Shown here in pieces: positions 1 through 8,800 of a stretch of DNA of 64,000 nt. Made by a program: the position numbers and the translations under genes. The notes under the pieces were generated by a model. It saw only the letters and a program-made list of their open reading frames with translations. It had not been told where the DNA came from and made no database searches. The DNA is taken from NCBI RefSeq assembly GCF_000231405.2, contig NZ_CP007032.1:2294001-2358000 (forward strand). The letters run 5' to 3'. Each line of letters starts with the position of its first letter. The stretch's first letter is position 1. This DNA is from Desulfitobacterium metallireducens DSM 15288 (lineage in GTDB: Bacteria > Bacillota > Desulfitobacteriia > Desulfitobacteriales > Desulfitobacteriaceae).

Positions 1-12
1 AATACTAAGCAT
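1..12 (-). CDS. 5' end of a gene running off the left edge
   Basis: On the minus strand an AAGGAG Shine-Dalgarno (about 19-24) is followed after 7 nt by an ATG at 12-10 that reads out of the window. Only four codons (M-L-S-I) are visible, so no function can be given. The spacing and the long AT-rich upstream region suggest a real gene start. Confidence 0.35.
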
Positions 13-410
13 ATAATTTCTCCTTAAAACATATATTCTTAGGTCTTCGTCATTGTTATTACATTTCCTTCATCAGAAATGGATAGTGAAATTTAGGAAG
101 ATATAATGAACTCGTATGATATATAAGTTTCATTGTTATTAGATAGCCGTTCTAAATGACGGTACAAAAAAAACTACGATACAGTTCAAAGCCGAATCCT
201 AGTCTTTAAATTTCATAAACGGTTCGCATTATAGACATTAGACGAATTATATCTAATCTAATATAAGGAAATTTATTTTTACTCTTGATCACATTTCTTC
301 TAACATTCAACTTATTTTCATAATATTCCTGCCTATTCTGACATATTTTTGCAAAATAAACTATTTCTATTACTTTCTCCACTCACTTCCTTCTCTTTAA
401 GGCAAAAATA
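13..410. other. AT-rich intergenic region, no gene recognised
   Basis: About 400 bases separate the putative leftward gene from the ywbE terminator. The stretch is strongly AT-rich, has stops in all frames and shows no convincing hairpin, riboswitch motif or tandem repeat. It probably holds the promoter of the leftward gene, but no clear -35/-10 pair could be chosen. Confidence 0.5.
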
Positions 411-452
411 AAATGCGTTGGCTAGAAATTTGATTTCTCTACCAACGCATTT
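411..452 (-). terminator. Intrinsic terminator of the mtn/ywbE operon
   Basis: An 11-bp perfect stem (411-421 with 442-452), with a further inner pairing in the loop, is followed on the minus strand by a T-rich tail. It lies just after the ywbE stop codon and ends the salvage operon. Confidence 0.8.
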
Positions 453-458
453 ATGATT

Positions 459-659
459 TCACACTGTCTTTATAATCTCCTGAACTCTACCGATTTGTCC
501 ATCCGTCAGTCTTACTTTAATTCCTCTCGGATGTTTTTGGGAATTTGTCAAGATATCTTTAACGGTACCGCGCGTCCTTTTTCCTGTCCTCTGATCTTCT
601 TTTAAAACAATATCCACTGTGATTCCAGCCTGAATATTGCTTCTTATCTGCCCATCCAT
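459..659 (-). CDS. ywbE: YwbE family protein
   Basis: A 66-residue protein beginning MDGQIRSNIQAG. Its central K-HPRGIKVRL-DGQIGRVQ pattern is typical of the YwbE/DUF2196 family, small beta-rich proteins of unknown function in Firmicutes and other bacteria. The frame stays open upstream to 743, but that would overlap mtaD. An AGGAGG about nine bases before the ATG at 659 fixes this start. It is the last gene of the salvage operon, 16 nt after mtaD, and is followed directly by a terminator. Family assignment is fairly sure; its role is not known. Confidence 0.8.
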   Translation of the reverse strand: MDGQIRSNIQAGITVDIVLKEDQRTGKRTRGTVKDILTNSQKHPRGIKVRLTDGQIGRVQEIIKTV

Positions 660-675
660 GTTCTGAGTCCTCCTA

Positions 676-1977
676 TCAGTCCGCGAACTCCGCCGCAATC
701 CGTTTAGCCCTTTGCTCAACTTCTTGGCAAATCTTTTTAACATCCATTGTTAAAAGCTTGCGCTCTTCCATGATGAACTTTCCATCGACCATCATTGTAC
801 GTACATCACCCGCATGGGCGACATAGACGAGATGGGCTGGGATGGAAAAGCGAGGGTAGAAATGCGGTTGATCAAAGTTAATCGTGATCAAATCCGCTTT
901 GTAACCTGGAGCAAGCATGCCTATATCTTCATAACCTAAAGCCTTAGCTCCTTGAATGGTCGCCATTTCCAGAACTTCATAGGCGGGAAGGGCCGTTGAG
1001 TCTTTTTTCAACTTCTGCTGGAGGGCCGCGCTGCGCATTTCTCCGAAAAGATCAAGATTATTATTGCTCGAAGCGCCATCCGTTCCTAAGCCGACTACAA
1101 CTCCCTTCGCAATCATTTCAGGGACTGGAGCTGTGCCGCTATTCAGCTTCATATTGCTTTCAGGGTTATGGGCTACAGCGACCTTTTTCTCAGCTAAAAT
1201 ATTGATATCTTCTTCTGTAAGATGGACACAATGGGCTGCAACCACGTGGCCTCCGAAAATGCCCAGATCGTTTAACCATTGAACTGGGGTTTTTCCCTCT
1301 TGTTCTTTAATCGTATTGATCTCATCGAGTGTTTCAGCAACGTGAATATGTATACCAACGCCTCGGCGATCTGCCTCCGCTTTGACCTTCTGTAAGAACT
1401 CTCCCGAGCAGGTATAAGGAGCGTGAGGTCCGAACATGACCTGAATTCTTCCGTCGCCAGCCCCATGATAGTTCTCCACAAGCTCGATTTGTTCTTGAAA
1501 AGCCTGTTCTCCGTTGGGAGCATTCCCAATCATACCCCGTGAAAGGACTGCTCGAGTCCCTGTTTCAAGTACAGCATCTCCCACCCGATCCATATCGCCA
1601 TACATATCAAGCATCGATGTCGTTCCGGACAGAATCATTTCTGCTAAGGCCAGTTTTGTTCCCCAGTATATATCTTCTTTCCCCATTTTCGCCTCGAACG
1701 GCCAGACCTTATCTGTTAGCCAAGGCATTAGCGGAAGGTCATCAGCATAACTTCTCAGCATCGTCATCGCTGCATGGGTATGAGTATTGATCAGCCCAGG
1801 CATCACGACATCATTGGGCAAATCAAGTACGCGATCCGGTACGAAACCGGCAGGAGCTGAACCCTTCGGTCCTACTGAGAGAATACGGTCCCCTTCAATC
1901 GCAATTTCTCCTTCAGGATAAAAATCATCAGGCCCAGTCATGGGTAAGATCATCGCTCGGATTAGGGTTTTTGACAC
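676..1977 (-). CDS. mtaD: 5-methylthioadenosine / S-adenosylhomocysteine deaminase (amidohydrolase)
   Basis: A 433-residue cytosolic amidohydrolase that should deaminate methylthioadenosine, S-adenosylhomocysteine and possibly 5'-deoxyadenosine to the inosine forms. Metal-binding HTH lies at residues 66-68, with further ligands in HIHVAE, AAHCVHL and GTDGASSNNN. Length and layout (small N-terminal beta domain, TIM-barrel core, C-terminal beta return) match the MtaD/SsnA-like family. It lies downstream of a nucleoside phosphorylase, mtnA and a class II aldolase, which supports a role in by-product salvage. Repeat A1 separates it from the aldolase gene, so a separate transcript is possible. Which nucleoside is preferred cannot be read from sequence. 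Confidence 0.9.
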   Translation of the reverse strand: MSKTLIRAMILPMTGPDDFYPEGEIAIEGDRILSVGPKGSAPAGFVPDRVLDLPNDVVMPGLINTHTHAAMTMLRSYADDLPLMPWLTDKVWPFEAKMGKEDIYWGTKLALAEMILSGTTSMLDMYGDMDRVGDAVLETGTRAVLSRGMIGNAPNGEQAFQEQIELVENYHGAGDGRIQVMFGPHAPYTCSGEFLQKVKAEADRRGVGIHIHVAETLDEINTIKEQEGKTPVQWLNDLGIFGGHVVAAHCVHLTEEDINILAEKKVAVAHNPESNMKLNSGTAPVPEMIAKGVVVGLGTDGASSNNNLDLFGEMRSAALQQKLKKDSTALPAYEVLEMATIQGAKALGYEDIGMLAPGYKADLITINFDQPHFYPRFSIPAHLVYVAHAGDVRTMMVDGKFIMEERKLLTMDVKKICQEVEQRAKRIAAEFAD

Positions 1978-2036
1978 GAAAACTCACTCCTTCTACTTTC
2001 TATTCATAAAAAACCTTTAAGAATAACTAAAAAGGG

Positions 2037-2232
2037 ACCAGCAAGCGTAGCTTCTTGCACAGGAGTGAACGATTTCGCGAAGGGGCGATAAGGCAAACAA
2101 AGCTTCCGTAGCTTAGCGTAGCCATTGGTTCACTTCAGGTATTGCCCAGAGGTTTGGCGTAGCTGCTACGGAAGCGAGTGCGCCAGCCCTGGAGCGCTGA
2201 GTGAACGGATGGGCAAGAAGCTACACGACCCA
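2037..2232 (+). repeat. Family A structured repeat, copy 1
   Basis: About 195 nt that recur at 33487-33683. A 12-bp outer helix (2047-2058 with 2213-2224) encloses an 11-bp helix (2102-2112 with 2165-2175). It also has a CCAG/CTGG hairpin and an AGTGAAC heptamer present twice (2064-2070 and 2200-2206), either copy of which could pair with GTTCACT at 2128-2134. Several helix positions differ from copy 2 on both sides so that pairing is kept. It lies between the aldolase and mtaD genes, 70 nt after the aldolase stop. No protein is encoded. It may be a structured RNA, a small folded mobile element, or both. Confidence 0.8.
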
Positions 2233-2301
2233 GACCTTTTCATAATCTGATGGTGCTACGTAGTAGTATAAGATTCTACCCTAAGACTGGCAAAGTAATG
2301 C

Positions 2302-2940
2302 TTAATCTCTCTGCCCATACTGGTTTATATAATCGGATCGCAGCCCGCGCTTATCTTCGTCACTTAATTGAACCGGAGTTCCCAGCAGTCGCGACATAAT
2401 ATGGATTTGCGCGCTCTTCTCCACAATCTGGCAGACTTTAAGGGCCTCTTCAACAGAGCGCCCCACTCCGACCAAACCATGATTAGCTAGAAACACAGCA
2501 TTTTTATCAGCGAGTGATCGCACGGTAGCCTCTGCTAATTCTTCAGTGCCCGCCCGCTGGTAATCCGCGACGCTGACTTCTTCACCCACAATCATTGCGA
2601 AATCCTCGACTAAACCCGGAAGAGGAACATGGGCAACGGCATGAGCTGTCGCATAAATGGAATGGGTATGAACGATTCCTTTTACCTCTTGGCGTTGTGA
2701 GTATATGGCTCGATGGAGTTGTTCCTCAGAAGAAGGTTTACGATAGCCTTCAAGGACAACCCCTTGCATATTCATCAGCACTAAATCTTCTTCTTTTAGG
2801 GCGAGATAATCCATTCCACTGGGGGTAATCCAAAACCCATCTCGTGAATCATCCCAAGCCGAGATATTTCCCCAGGTTCCAGCCACTAAGCCAGTCTGGA
2901 TAATTTCTCGGCCAATCTCAATAATTTTTGTTTTTAGCAT
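2302..2940 (-). CDS. Class II aldolase (FucA-like), probable methylthioribulose/deoxyribulose-1-phosphate aldolase
   Basis: A 212-residue zinc-dependent class II aldolase/adducin-family enzyme. Visible marks are GTWGNIS near residue 22, PSSEEQLH with the catalytic glutamate, GIVHTHSIYAT with two metal histidines, and LANHGLVGVG with the third. The family includes fuculose-1-phosphate aldolase and methylthioribulose-1-phosphate dehydratase (MtnB). Because it directly follows mtnA (stop and start adjoin) and no mtnC/mtnD/mtnX is present, I infer an aldolase of the dihydroxyacetone-phosphate shunt. That reaction would split methylthioribulose- or 5-deoxyribulose-1-phosphate to dihydroxyacetone phosphate and an aldehyde. 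MtnB cannot be excluded. Confidence 0.8.
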   Translation of the reverse strand: MLKTKIIEIGREIIQTGLVAGTWGNISAWDDSRDGFWITPSGMDYLALKEEDLVLMNMQGVVLEGYRKPSSEEQLHRAIYSQRQEVKGIVHTHSIYATAHAVAHVPLPGLVEDFAMIVGEEVSVADYQRAGTEELAEATVRSLADKNAVFLANHGLVGVGRSVEEALKVCQIVEKSAQIHIMSRLLGTPVQLSDEDKRGLRSDYINQYGQRD

Positions 2941-3978
2941 TTAAGATCTCACCATTATTTTCAAGAGATTTACAGAAAATGGGGGCGAAACGATCCCTTT
3001 TTCCGTAATAATTCCGGTAATATACTTCGCCGGTGTCACATCAAAAGCCGGATTATAGACTGGAACATCGAGCGGAGCGGTCTGCACGCCAAATAGTTCC
3101 CGCAATTCTTGAGGATTACGTTCTTCAATCGGAATTTCCTGTCCGCTCGGCACTTTAAGATCAATCGTGGATGTTGGAGCCGCAATATAGAAAGGGATTC
3201 CATGAGCATGTGCTAAAACCGCAACGGAATACGTTCCAATCTTATTCGCGGTATCCCCATTTGCCGCTATTCGGTCAGCGCCCACGATCACGAGATCGAT
3301 TTTCCCTTGTTGCATCAGATAACCGGCCATATTGTCCGCTATGAGCGTCACCGAAATATTATCCTTCATCAACTCAAAGGTCGTCAATCGAGCTCCCTGT
3401 AAAAATGGCCGTGTCTCATCAGCATAGACATGAATATTCTTGCCCATCTGATGTGCCGCCCGAATCACGCCCAAGGCCGTTCCATATTCAACAGTAGCCA
3501 AAGCTCCCGCATTGCAGTGTGTCAATATATTGGCTTCTTCGGGGACAATCGGATTACCTTGCTCACCAATCAAATGGCAAACCCTCCGGTCGTCCTCAGC
3601 AATGCTCTCTGCCTCTACAACCAATGCCTTTCGAATCTCATCCAAATCCTCGACTTCATATAAGTCGCGCAGACGATCTTCCATCCGGCGTAAAGCCCAA
3701 AATAAATTGACAGCAGTCGGTCGCGTTTTAGTCAAACGCTCTTTTACCGTATTCATATAATCTTGAAATCCAACTCGAGTGCCAGTGTATTGTATCGCTC
3801 CTAGAGCATAGCCATAGGCAGCTGCCGCTCCGATAGCTGGCGCCCCTCTCACGACCATGCTTTCAATTGCTTCAGCCACTTCTTCATAGGTTGTTACATC
3901 ATTATAGATCGTTGTCACCGGAAGCTTTGTCTGATCTAATATTCGCAGGGAATCACCCAGCCATTCTAATGCTTTCAC
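2941..3978 (-). CDS. mtnA: Methylthioribose-1-phosphate isomerase
   Basis: A 345-residue member of the eIF2B-alpha/MtnA family. It converts methylthioribose-1-phosphate (or 5-deoxyribose-1-phosphate) to the ribulose form. The catalytic cysteine is in LTHCNAGALAT and the catalytic aspartate in VGADRIAANGD. RGAPAIG near residue 45 is the family substrate loop. The length is normal. It sits 15 nt after the phosphorylase gene and directly before the aldolase, giving the order phosphorylase-isomerase-aldolase, which matches the order of reactions. Confidence 0.95.
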   Translation of the reverse strand: MKALEWLGDSLRILDQTKLPVTTIYNDVTTYEEVAEAIESMVVRGAPAIGAAAAYGYALGAIQYTGTRVGFQDYMNTVKERLTKTRPTAVNLFWALRRMEDRLRDLYEVEDLDEIRKALVVEAESIAEDDRRVCHLIGEQGNPIVPEEANILTHCNAGALATVEYGTALGVIRAAHQMGKNIHVYADETRPFLQGARLTTFELMKDNISVTLIADNMAGYLMQQGKIDLVIVGADRIAANGDTANKIGTYSVAVLAHAHGIPFYIAAPTSTIDLKVPSGQEIPIEERNPQELRELFGVQTAPLDVPVYNPAFDVTPAKYITGIITEKGIVSPPFSVNLLKIMVRS

Positions 3979-3993
3979 ATCCCTACCGCCTTT

Positions 3994-4785
3994 CTAAAAC
4001 TTACCAGCCTCTTCATTAGCTAATCTGCACGTACAATCCTGTTCGAGACGAATCATCTGGAAGGTCTCCTCGACTAACATCGCGACCGTTTTGCCCATCA
4101 TTTTCATGCTTGATAATACTTCAGCGTGGGTTAACGGATGATCAGCAATTCCTGCCGCTTCATTCGTCACCATTGCAATTGTCGCATAACACATACCTAA
4201 TTCCTTGGCGAGCACAACCTCAGGAACACTGGTCATTCCCACCAAGTCTCCCCCTAGCATCTGATACGCTTTGATTTCCGCAGGGGTCTCAAAACGTGGG
4301 CCCTCCGTACAAACATATGTTGCTCCATCCTTCAGCGCTACTCCGAGCTTATCCGCAGCTCTGCGGATATCGTCCTGCACAGAATGACAGTATGGTTCCG
4401 TCATATCAACATGCAGAACCCCGGAGTCGCCTCCTTCATAAAAGGTTTGTGGACGACTTTTTGTAAAATCCAAAAATTGCTCGACTAAAACGAGATCACC
4501 CAGCTTATAGCGCGTAGACAAGGAGCCCACGGCTGCAGTTGCTAAGATCTGTGTAACCCCCAACTCGTTTAAAGCCCAGATATTCGCTCGGTAATTCACG
4601 AGATGAGGAGGAGTCGCATGGGTTTTACCATGCCGACTCATGAAAACAATCGTTTTTTTACTTTCACCGATTCGACCGAGATCGACTTGCACCTCTCCAT
4701 AAGGAGTCTGTACTGTTTCCTGATCATAGTCTTGCAAAGACAAATTTTCTAACCCTGTTCCGCCAATCAGTGCCAAACGGCTCAA
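3994..4785 (-). CDS. mtnP: MTAP/PNP-family nucleoside phosphorylase, probably methylthioinosine (6-oxopurine) specific
   Basis: A 263-residue trimeric-type purine/methylthioadenosine phosphorylase: GGTGL at residues 8-12, phosphate-binding SRHG at 50-53, EGPRFETPAEI at 161-171, and GMTSVPE at 183-189. The base-specificity segment reads TNEAAG with Asn208. Adenine-using MTA phosphorylases carry aspartate there, whereas 6-oxopurine enzymes carry asparagine. With a deaminase (mtaD) in the same cluster, the likely substrate is methylthioinosine or deoxyinosine made by MtaD. The start overlaps the ftsY stop by 4 nt, so the two genes are translationally coupled. Automatic annotation would probably call it MTA phosphorylase. 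Confidence 0.88.
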   Translation of the reverse strand: MSRLALIGGTGLENLSLQDYDQETVQTPYGEVQVDLGRIGESKKTIVFMSRHGKTHATPPHLVNYRANIWALNELGVTQILATAAVGSLSTRYKLGDLVLVEQFLDFTKSRPQTFYEGGDSGVLHVDMTEPYCHSVQDDIRRAADKLGVALKDGATYVCTEGPRFETPAEIKAYQMLGGDLVGMTSVPEVVLAKELGMCYATIAMVTNEAAGIADHPLTHAEVLSSMKMMGKTVAMLVEETFQMIRLEQDCTCRLANEEAGKF

Positions 4786-5735
4786 GCTTCTTCCCCCTTC
4801 TCAGGTGAGTCTTCTTCCTCCGTTTGACTAAATAAAGCATTGGCGAAATCCTGTGGAACGAAAGGACGTAAGTCCTCCATCCCTTCACCGACACCTACCC
4901 ATTTCACCGGAATCTTAACTTCCCCTTGAATTCCTAAGACGACGCCGCCTTTAGCCGTACCATCCAATTTTGTGAGAACGATTCCAGTTACTCCAGCAGC
5001 CTCCTGAAATATTTTGGCCTGTTGTAAAGCATTTTGTCCAGTTGTCGCGTCGAGTACGAGTAAAACCTCATGCGGAGCACCCGGAATTTCCCGTTCAATG
5101 ACACGTTTTACTTTCTTGAGTTCTTCCATCAAATTCACTTTATTGTGGAGGCGACCGGCAGTATCCATAATAATAAGGTCAACGCTCCGAGTTTTCGCAT
5201 AATGAATGGCATCAAAGGCCACAGCCGCAGGATCGGCACCTTCACGCTGCTTAATGACTTCCACGCCTGCACGTTGTCCCCAGATCTCGAGTTGATCAAT
5301 TGCAGCCGCTCGAAAGGTATCGCCAGCAGCAAGAATAACCTTTTTACCCTCATCTTGAAAATAATGCGCAAGTTTGCCAATGGTCGTCGTTTTCCCTACC
5401 CCGTTTACCCCGACGACCAAAAGAACGCTCGGGCCGCTTTCGGCAAATTGAAGAGGAACTTCTTCTCCTAAGAGATCCGCTATTTCTTCTTTCAGTACTT
5501 CCCGAAGTTCCTGAGCTTCAGAAAGTTTTCTTTTCTTTACTTCTTGGCGCAAACGCTGCACCAACTCAAGTGAGGTCGTAACCCCCACATCTGAACGAAT
5601 TAATACCTCTTCTAATTCTTCATAAAGATCTTCATCAATTTTCCGGCGACCGGTTAGAATTTCTTCTACCTTCGTTACGAACTGATCCCGTGTTTTTGTC
5701 AGTCCTTCTTTTAATTTTGCAAAGAAACCAGCCAA
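4782..5735 (-). CDS. ftsY: Signal recognition particle receptor FtsY
   Basis: A 317-residue SRP-receptor GTPase that docks SRP-ribosome complexes at the membrane. A helical N domain (FFAKLKEGLTKTRDQF) precedes the G domain, with GVNGVGKTTTIGKLA (G1), DTFRAAA (G2), DTAGR (G3), TKLDGTAKGG (G4) and the closing GVGEGMEDL. The frame is open to an upstream ATG at 5807, but GGGAGGAA six bases before a TTG at 5735 gives a protein that begins like other FtsYs. It follows rnc-smc, as in many Firmicutes, but has its own promoter after the smc terminator and is coupled to the salvage genes. Confidence 0.95.
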   Translation of the reverse strand: MAGFFAKLKEGLTKTRDQFVTKVEEILTGRRKIDEDLYEELEEVLIRSDVGVTTSLELVQRLRQEVKKRKLSEAQELREVLKEEIADLLGEEVPLQFAESGPSVLLVVGVNGVGKTTTIGKLAHYFQDEGKKVILAAGDTFRAAAIDQLEIWGQRAGVEVIKQREGADPAAVAFDAIHYAKTRSVDLIIMDTAGRLHNKVNLMEELKKVKRVIEREIPGAPHEVLLVLDATTGQNALQQAKIFQEAAGVTGIVLTKLDGTAKGGVVLGIQGEVKIPVKWVGVGEGMEDLRPFVPQDFANALFSQTEEEDSPEKGEEA

Positions 5736-5774
5736 GTGGATTTCCTCCCTTATGTAGGCACACCTATTGACGAT

Positions 5775-5803
5775 ATTGTACCACAATTTGGACAGGCGCT
5801 CAA
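5775..5803 (-). promoter_or_regulatory. Sigma-A promoter for ftsY and the salvage operon
   Basis: On the minus strand TTGAGC (5803-5798) and TACAAT (5780-5775) are separated by 17 bp. They lie between the smc terminator and the ftsY Shine-Dalgarno. The fit to the housekeeping consensus is good, but start-site data are lacking. Confidence 0.6.
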
Positions 5804-5809
5804 ACACGC

Positions 5810-5857
5810 AAAAAACCCTAAGTTCTACGACAATTTGTCAAAAAGAACCTAGGGGTT
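5810..5857 (-). terminator. Intrinsic terminator after smc
   Basis: Arms 5814-5826 and 5844-5857 pair with one bulge. On the minus strand they are followed by TTTTTT. The hairpin begins 20 nt after the smc stop and closes the fapR-to-smc transcription unit. Confidence 0.8.
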
Positions 5858-5877
5858 TCCTTATTCGCTGATAAACC

Positions 5878-8800
5878 TTATGCGGTTTGTGTATTCTGTT
5901 CTTCCAACTGCACGGATAAGAGCTTAGATACCCCAGACTCCTCCATCGCGATTCCATAGAGCACATCCGCTTCTTCCATCGTTCCTTTACGGTGTGAAAT
6001 AACAAGAAACTGTGTCGAATCTGCAAGGCGATGGATATACTGAGCAAACCGGCTGACGTTCGCATCATCTAAGGAAGCTTCTATCTCATCAAGGATACAA
6101 AATGGGCTCGGCTTCACCCTCAGGAGGGCAAAAAGAAGGCCAATTGCAGTTAGCGCTCGCTCTCCTCCAGATAAGAGGGAAAGAAGTTGAGGTTTCTTCC
6201 CAGGAGGCTGTGCAATGATCTCTACCCCGGTCTCTAAGAGATTGTTTGGGTCATCCAATCTCAGTTCCGCATTTCCCCCGTTAAACAGTTCCTTGAAGAC
6301 GGTCTGGAAGGCTTCGTTAACGGCTTTAAACCCTTCTGCAAAGCGCTCTGACATTGTTATATCCAGCTCACCAATCAACGCGTGTAAGGACTCGTTGGCT
6401 TCCACCAAATCCTGCTTTTGTGTCGCCAAGAACTCATGTCGGCTTAACATTTTCGGGTATTCTTCAATCGCAGCCTGATTAATCGGTCCGAGCTTTTCTA
6501 TTTGGCGCTTGAGTTCCTGAATACGGGCCCACAAAGCGGCTCGATCCAGCTCGGTCTGATAGGTTTGGACCTCATCCCAGGTTAGGGCAAATTCTTCTTG
6601 TAAGCGATTGAGCCCTGTCTCCCACTCAGTTTCCCAACGCGCTGTTCGAAGTTCTAAGGCGTGAAGCTTTTGTTCGACACTTTGTTGCTCTTGCCGTTTT
6701 TTCTGGACGACCTGCTCCTTCTCGATCAGACGAAGGGATAAGGTTTCTCTCTCCTTGCGCACCAGAAGTAGGGCTTCTTGATGCTTCATTTGAAGTTCTG
6801 AGGTTTCCACACGACGTGTTTCTAAATCCATCTGTTCTTGGCTTAGCGTTTGTTGGGCCGTTTCCAGACTTGAGCATTCTGCCTGCTTCTGCTCCAGCAT
6901 TTGAGTCAATTCAACCCACGCTTCATTCTCATGTTCTAATCGTTCTCCAGCCTGCTGAAGTTCTTGTTCCCACTTCGCAAGCTGAATCTTCGCTTCAGTC
7001 AAACGTTCTTGAATAGCCTCAGCTTCCTGACTGGCCTCTCTCGCTTTTTGTTCTTGAAGCGTAATGGCTTGACTGGACATTTCCACCCGTTCTGTAATTT
7101 CAGTTAAAGCTTGTCCCCGTTCTTGTTTGCGCTCTGTCCACGTTTTCTTCTCTTGGGCGAGCACTTCTTCACGGTCCCTGAGCGTTTCTATTTCCTTTTC
7201 CAAACGTTTAAACTGTTCACGTAAATTTTGAGCATTGGTTCGACCCACAGCAAGTTCTTGTTTCAGTCTCAAGCCCTTAGATGTGAGATCTTTACGGATT
7301 TCATCGCCTTCTCGCAGGTGGTGACTCAAAATTTGTCCTTCTTTTTCGAGTTCCGTCTGTTTAATTCTCCGAAGTTCAAGTTCCTGGCTCAACTCCTGTA
7401 TTTCCCGTGAGCGCCCCAGCAAGTTAGTCCCTTTACGTTGTTGGCTTCCCCCTGTCAATGACCCCCCGGGGTGCACTTGATCCCCTTCTAGGGTCACAAT
7501 ACGTGCTCTATAGCCCGAGGCCCGAGCCACACGGGTGGCCGCTTCCATATCACTGACGACCAAGATCCGCCCTAGTAGGGATTCCATTGCCGGTTGAAAG
7601 CGGTCAGCGAACTGAACTAAATCAACAGCAATTCCGACGAAGCCCGGGTCTTGACTAGCCTCTCGTGTAACGGTTGTCCGTCCTCCGCGAATCACATCTA
7701 AGGGCAGGAACGTCGCTCGACCCAACTGATGTGTCTTAAGATACTGTACTGCAACTTTCGCGTCTTTTTCCGTTTCAGCAACAAGATTCTGGAGACCTGC
7801 TCCTAAAGCCGTTTCAATGGCTACTTCATACCGTTTTTCAACTGTAATCAAATCAGCAATCGTCCCGCACAATCCCAGGCAAGCTTGAACCTTATTCTTT
7901 TTAGCCTGTAAAAGCTCACGCACGCCTTTTTGATAACCTTCTCGCGAGTCTTCGAGCCCTTGTAAAGCATGGTGACGCGCTTGCATCCGTTCGATCTCTC
8001 GATTAAATTCACGCAGTTTACCTTGTAATTCCTGACTTTGCTCGTTCATTGCTTGCAGCTTGACCTGATTTTGCTCAAGCTCTTCACGGGTATTCTGTTC
8101 TTGTTGTTCAAGCACTTGCAAGCCCTGAGCATGGACCTCAATCTGCTCTTGAACGCGCGTTTGCTCTAATTCTTTAATGTTTCTTTCTTCCATAACCCGC
8201 TGGACTTGGACTTGAAGGCCGGCTAAGGTATGCTCCGCCTTCTGGTAATCTTGGCTGAAATGAGTTTGCTCGGCTAAAATCTGCGCAGCCTCAGCTCTCA
8301 GCTCTTCAATCTCTTTTACTCCGGTCTTAGATTTCACATCAGCCCATCGTAATTCGTCGTCTTGTAGCTTACGACTTGATTCAGCAACCGTCCGCACTAG
8401 TACAGCTTGCTTCCCCTCTAAAGCGGTCAGTCGTTCCTCGGTTTCGTGCTTCTTCGCCAGACTTTCTTCGGCTTCTTTACTCACCCTAACCCGTTGCTCA
8501 GCGAGATATCCCTCACGTTCCTGCCGTATCCTTTGTTCTTGAATTATTAAATTCAGGGATTGCTCATTCTTATAGTTCTCTTCCTGCTGGTTTTGAATTT
8601 TTTCATCAAATTGGTTTAGGCGAAGCTTATCCTCAACCGTTTGGCTCTCCGCTTGACCCAATTCACTAATCGCGGCGGCTAGATCAAGCCGCAATTGCTC
8701 CGCTTCCGCACCCGAAAAATTAAGTTTTTCACGAACATCTCTTAAATCTCGGACGACGATTTGAATTTCAAGTTTTTGCTGTTCCTGGGTTAACGCTAAG

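Noticed and set aside
2037-2232. Family A as an insertion sequence or CRISPR-related repeat
   Set aside because: No transposase, no target-site duplication seen, no spacer array. Only two copies about 31 kb apart.
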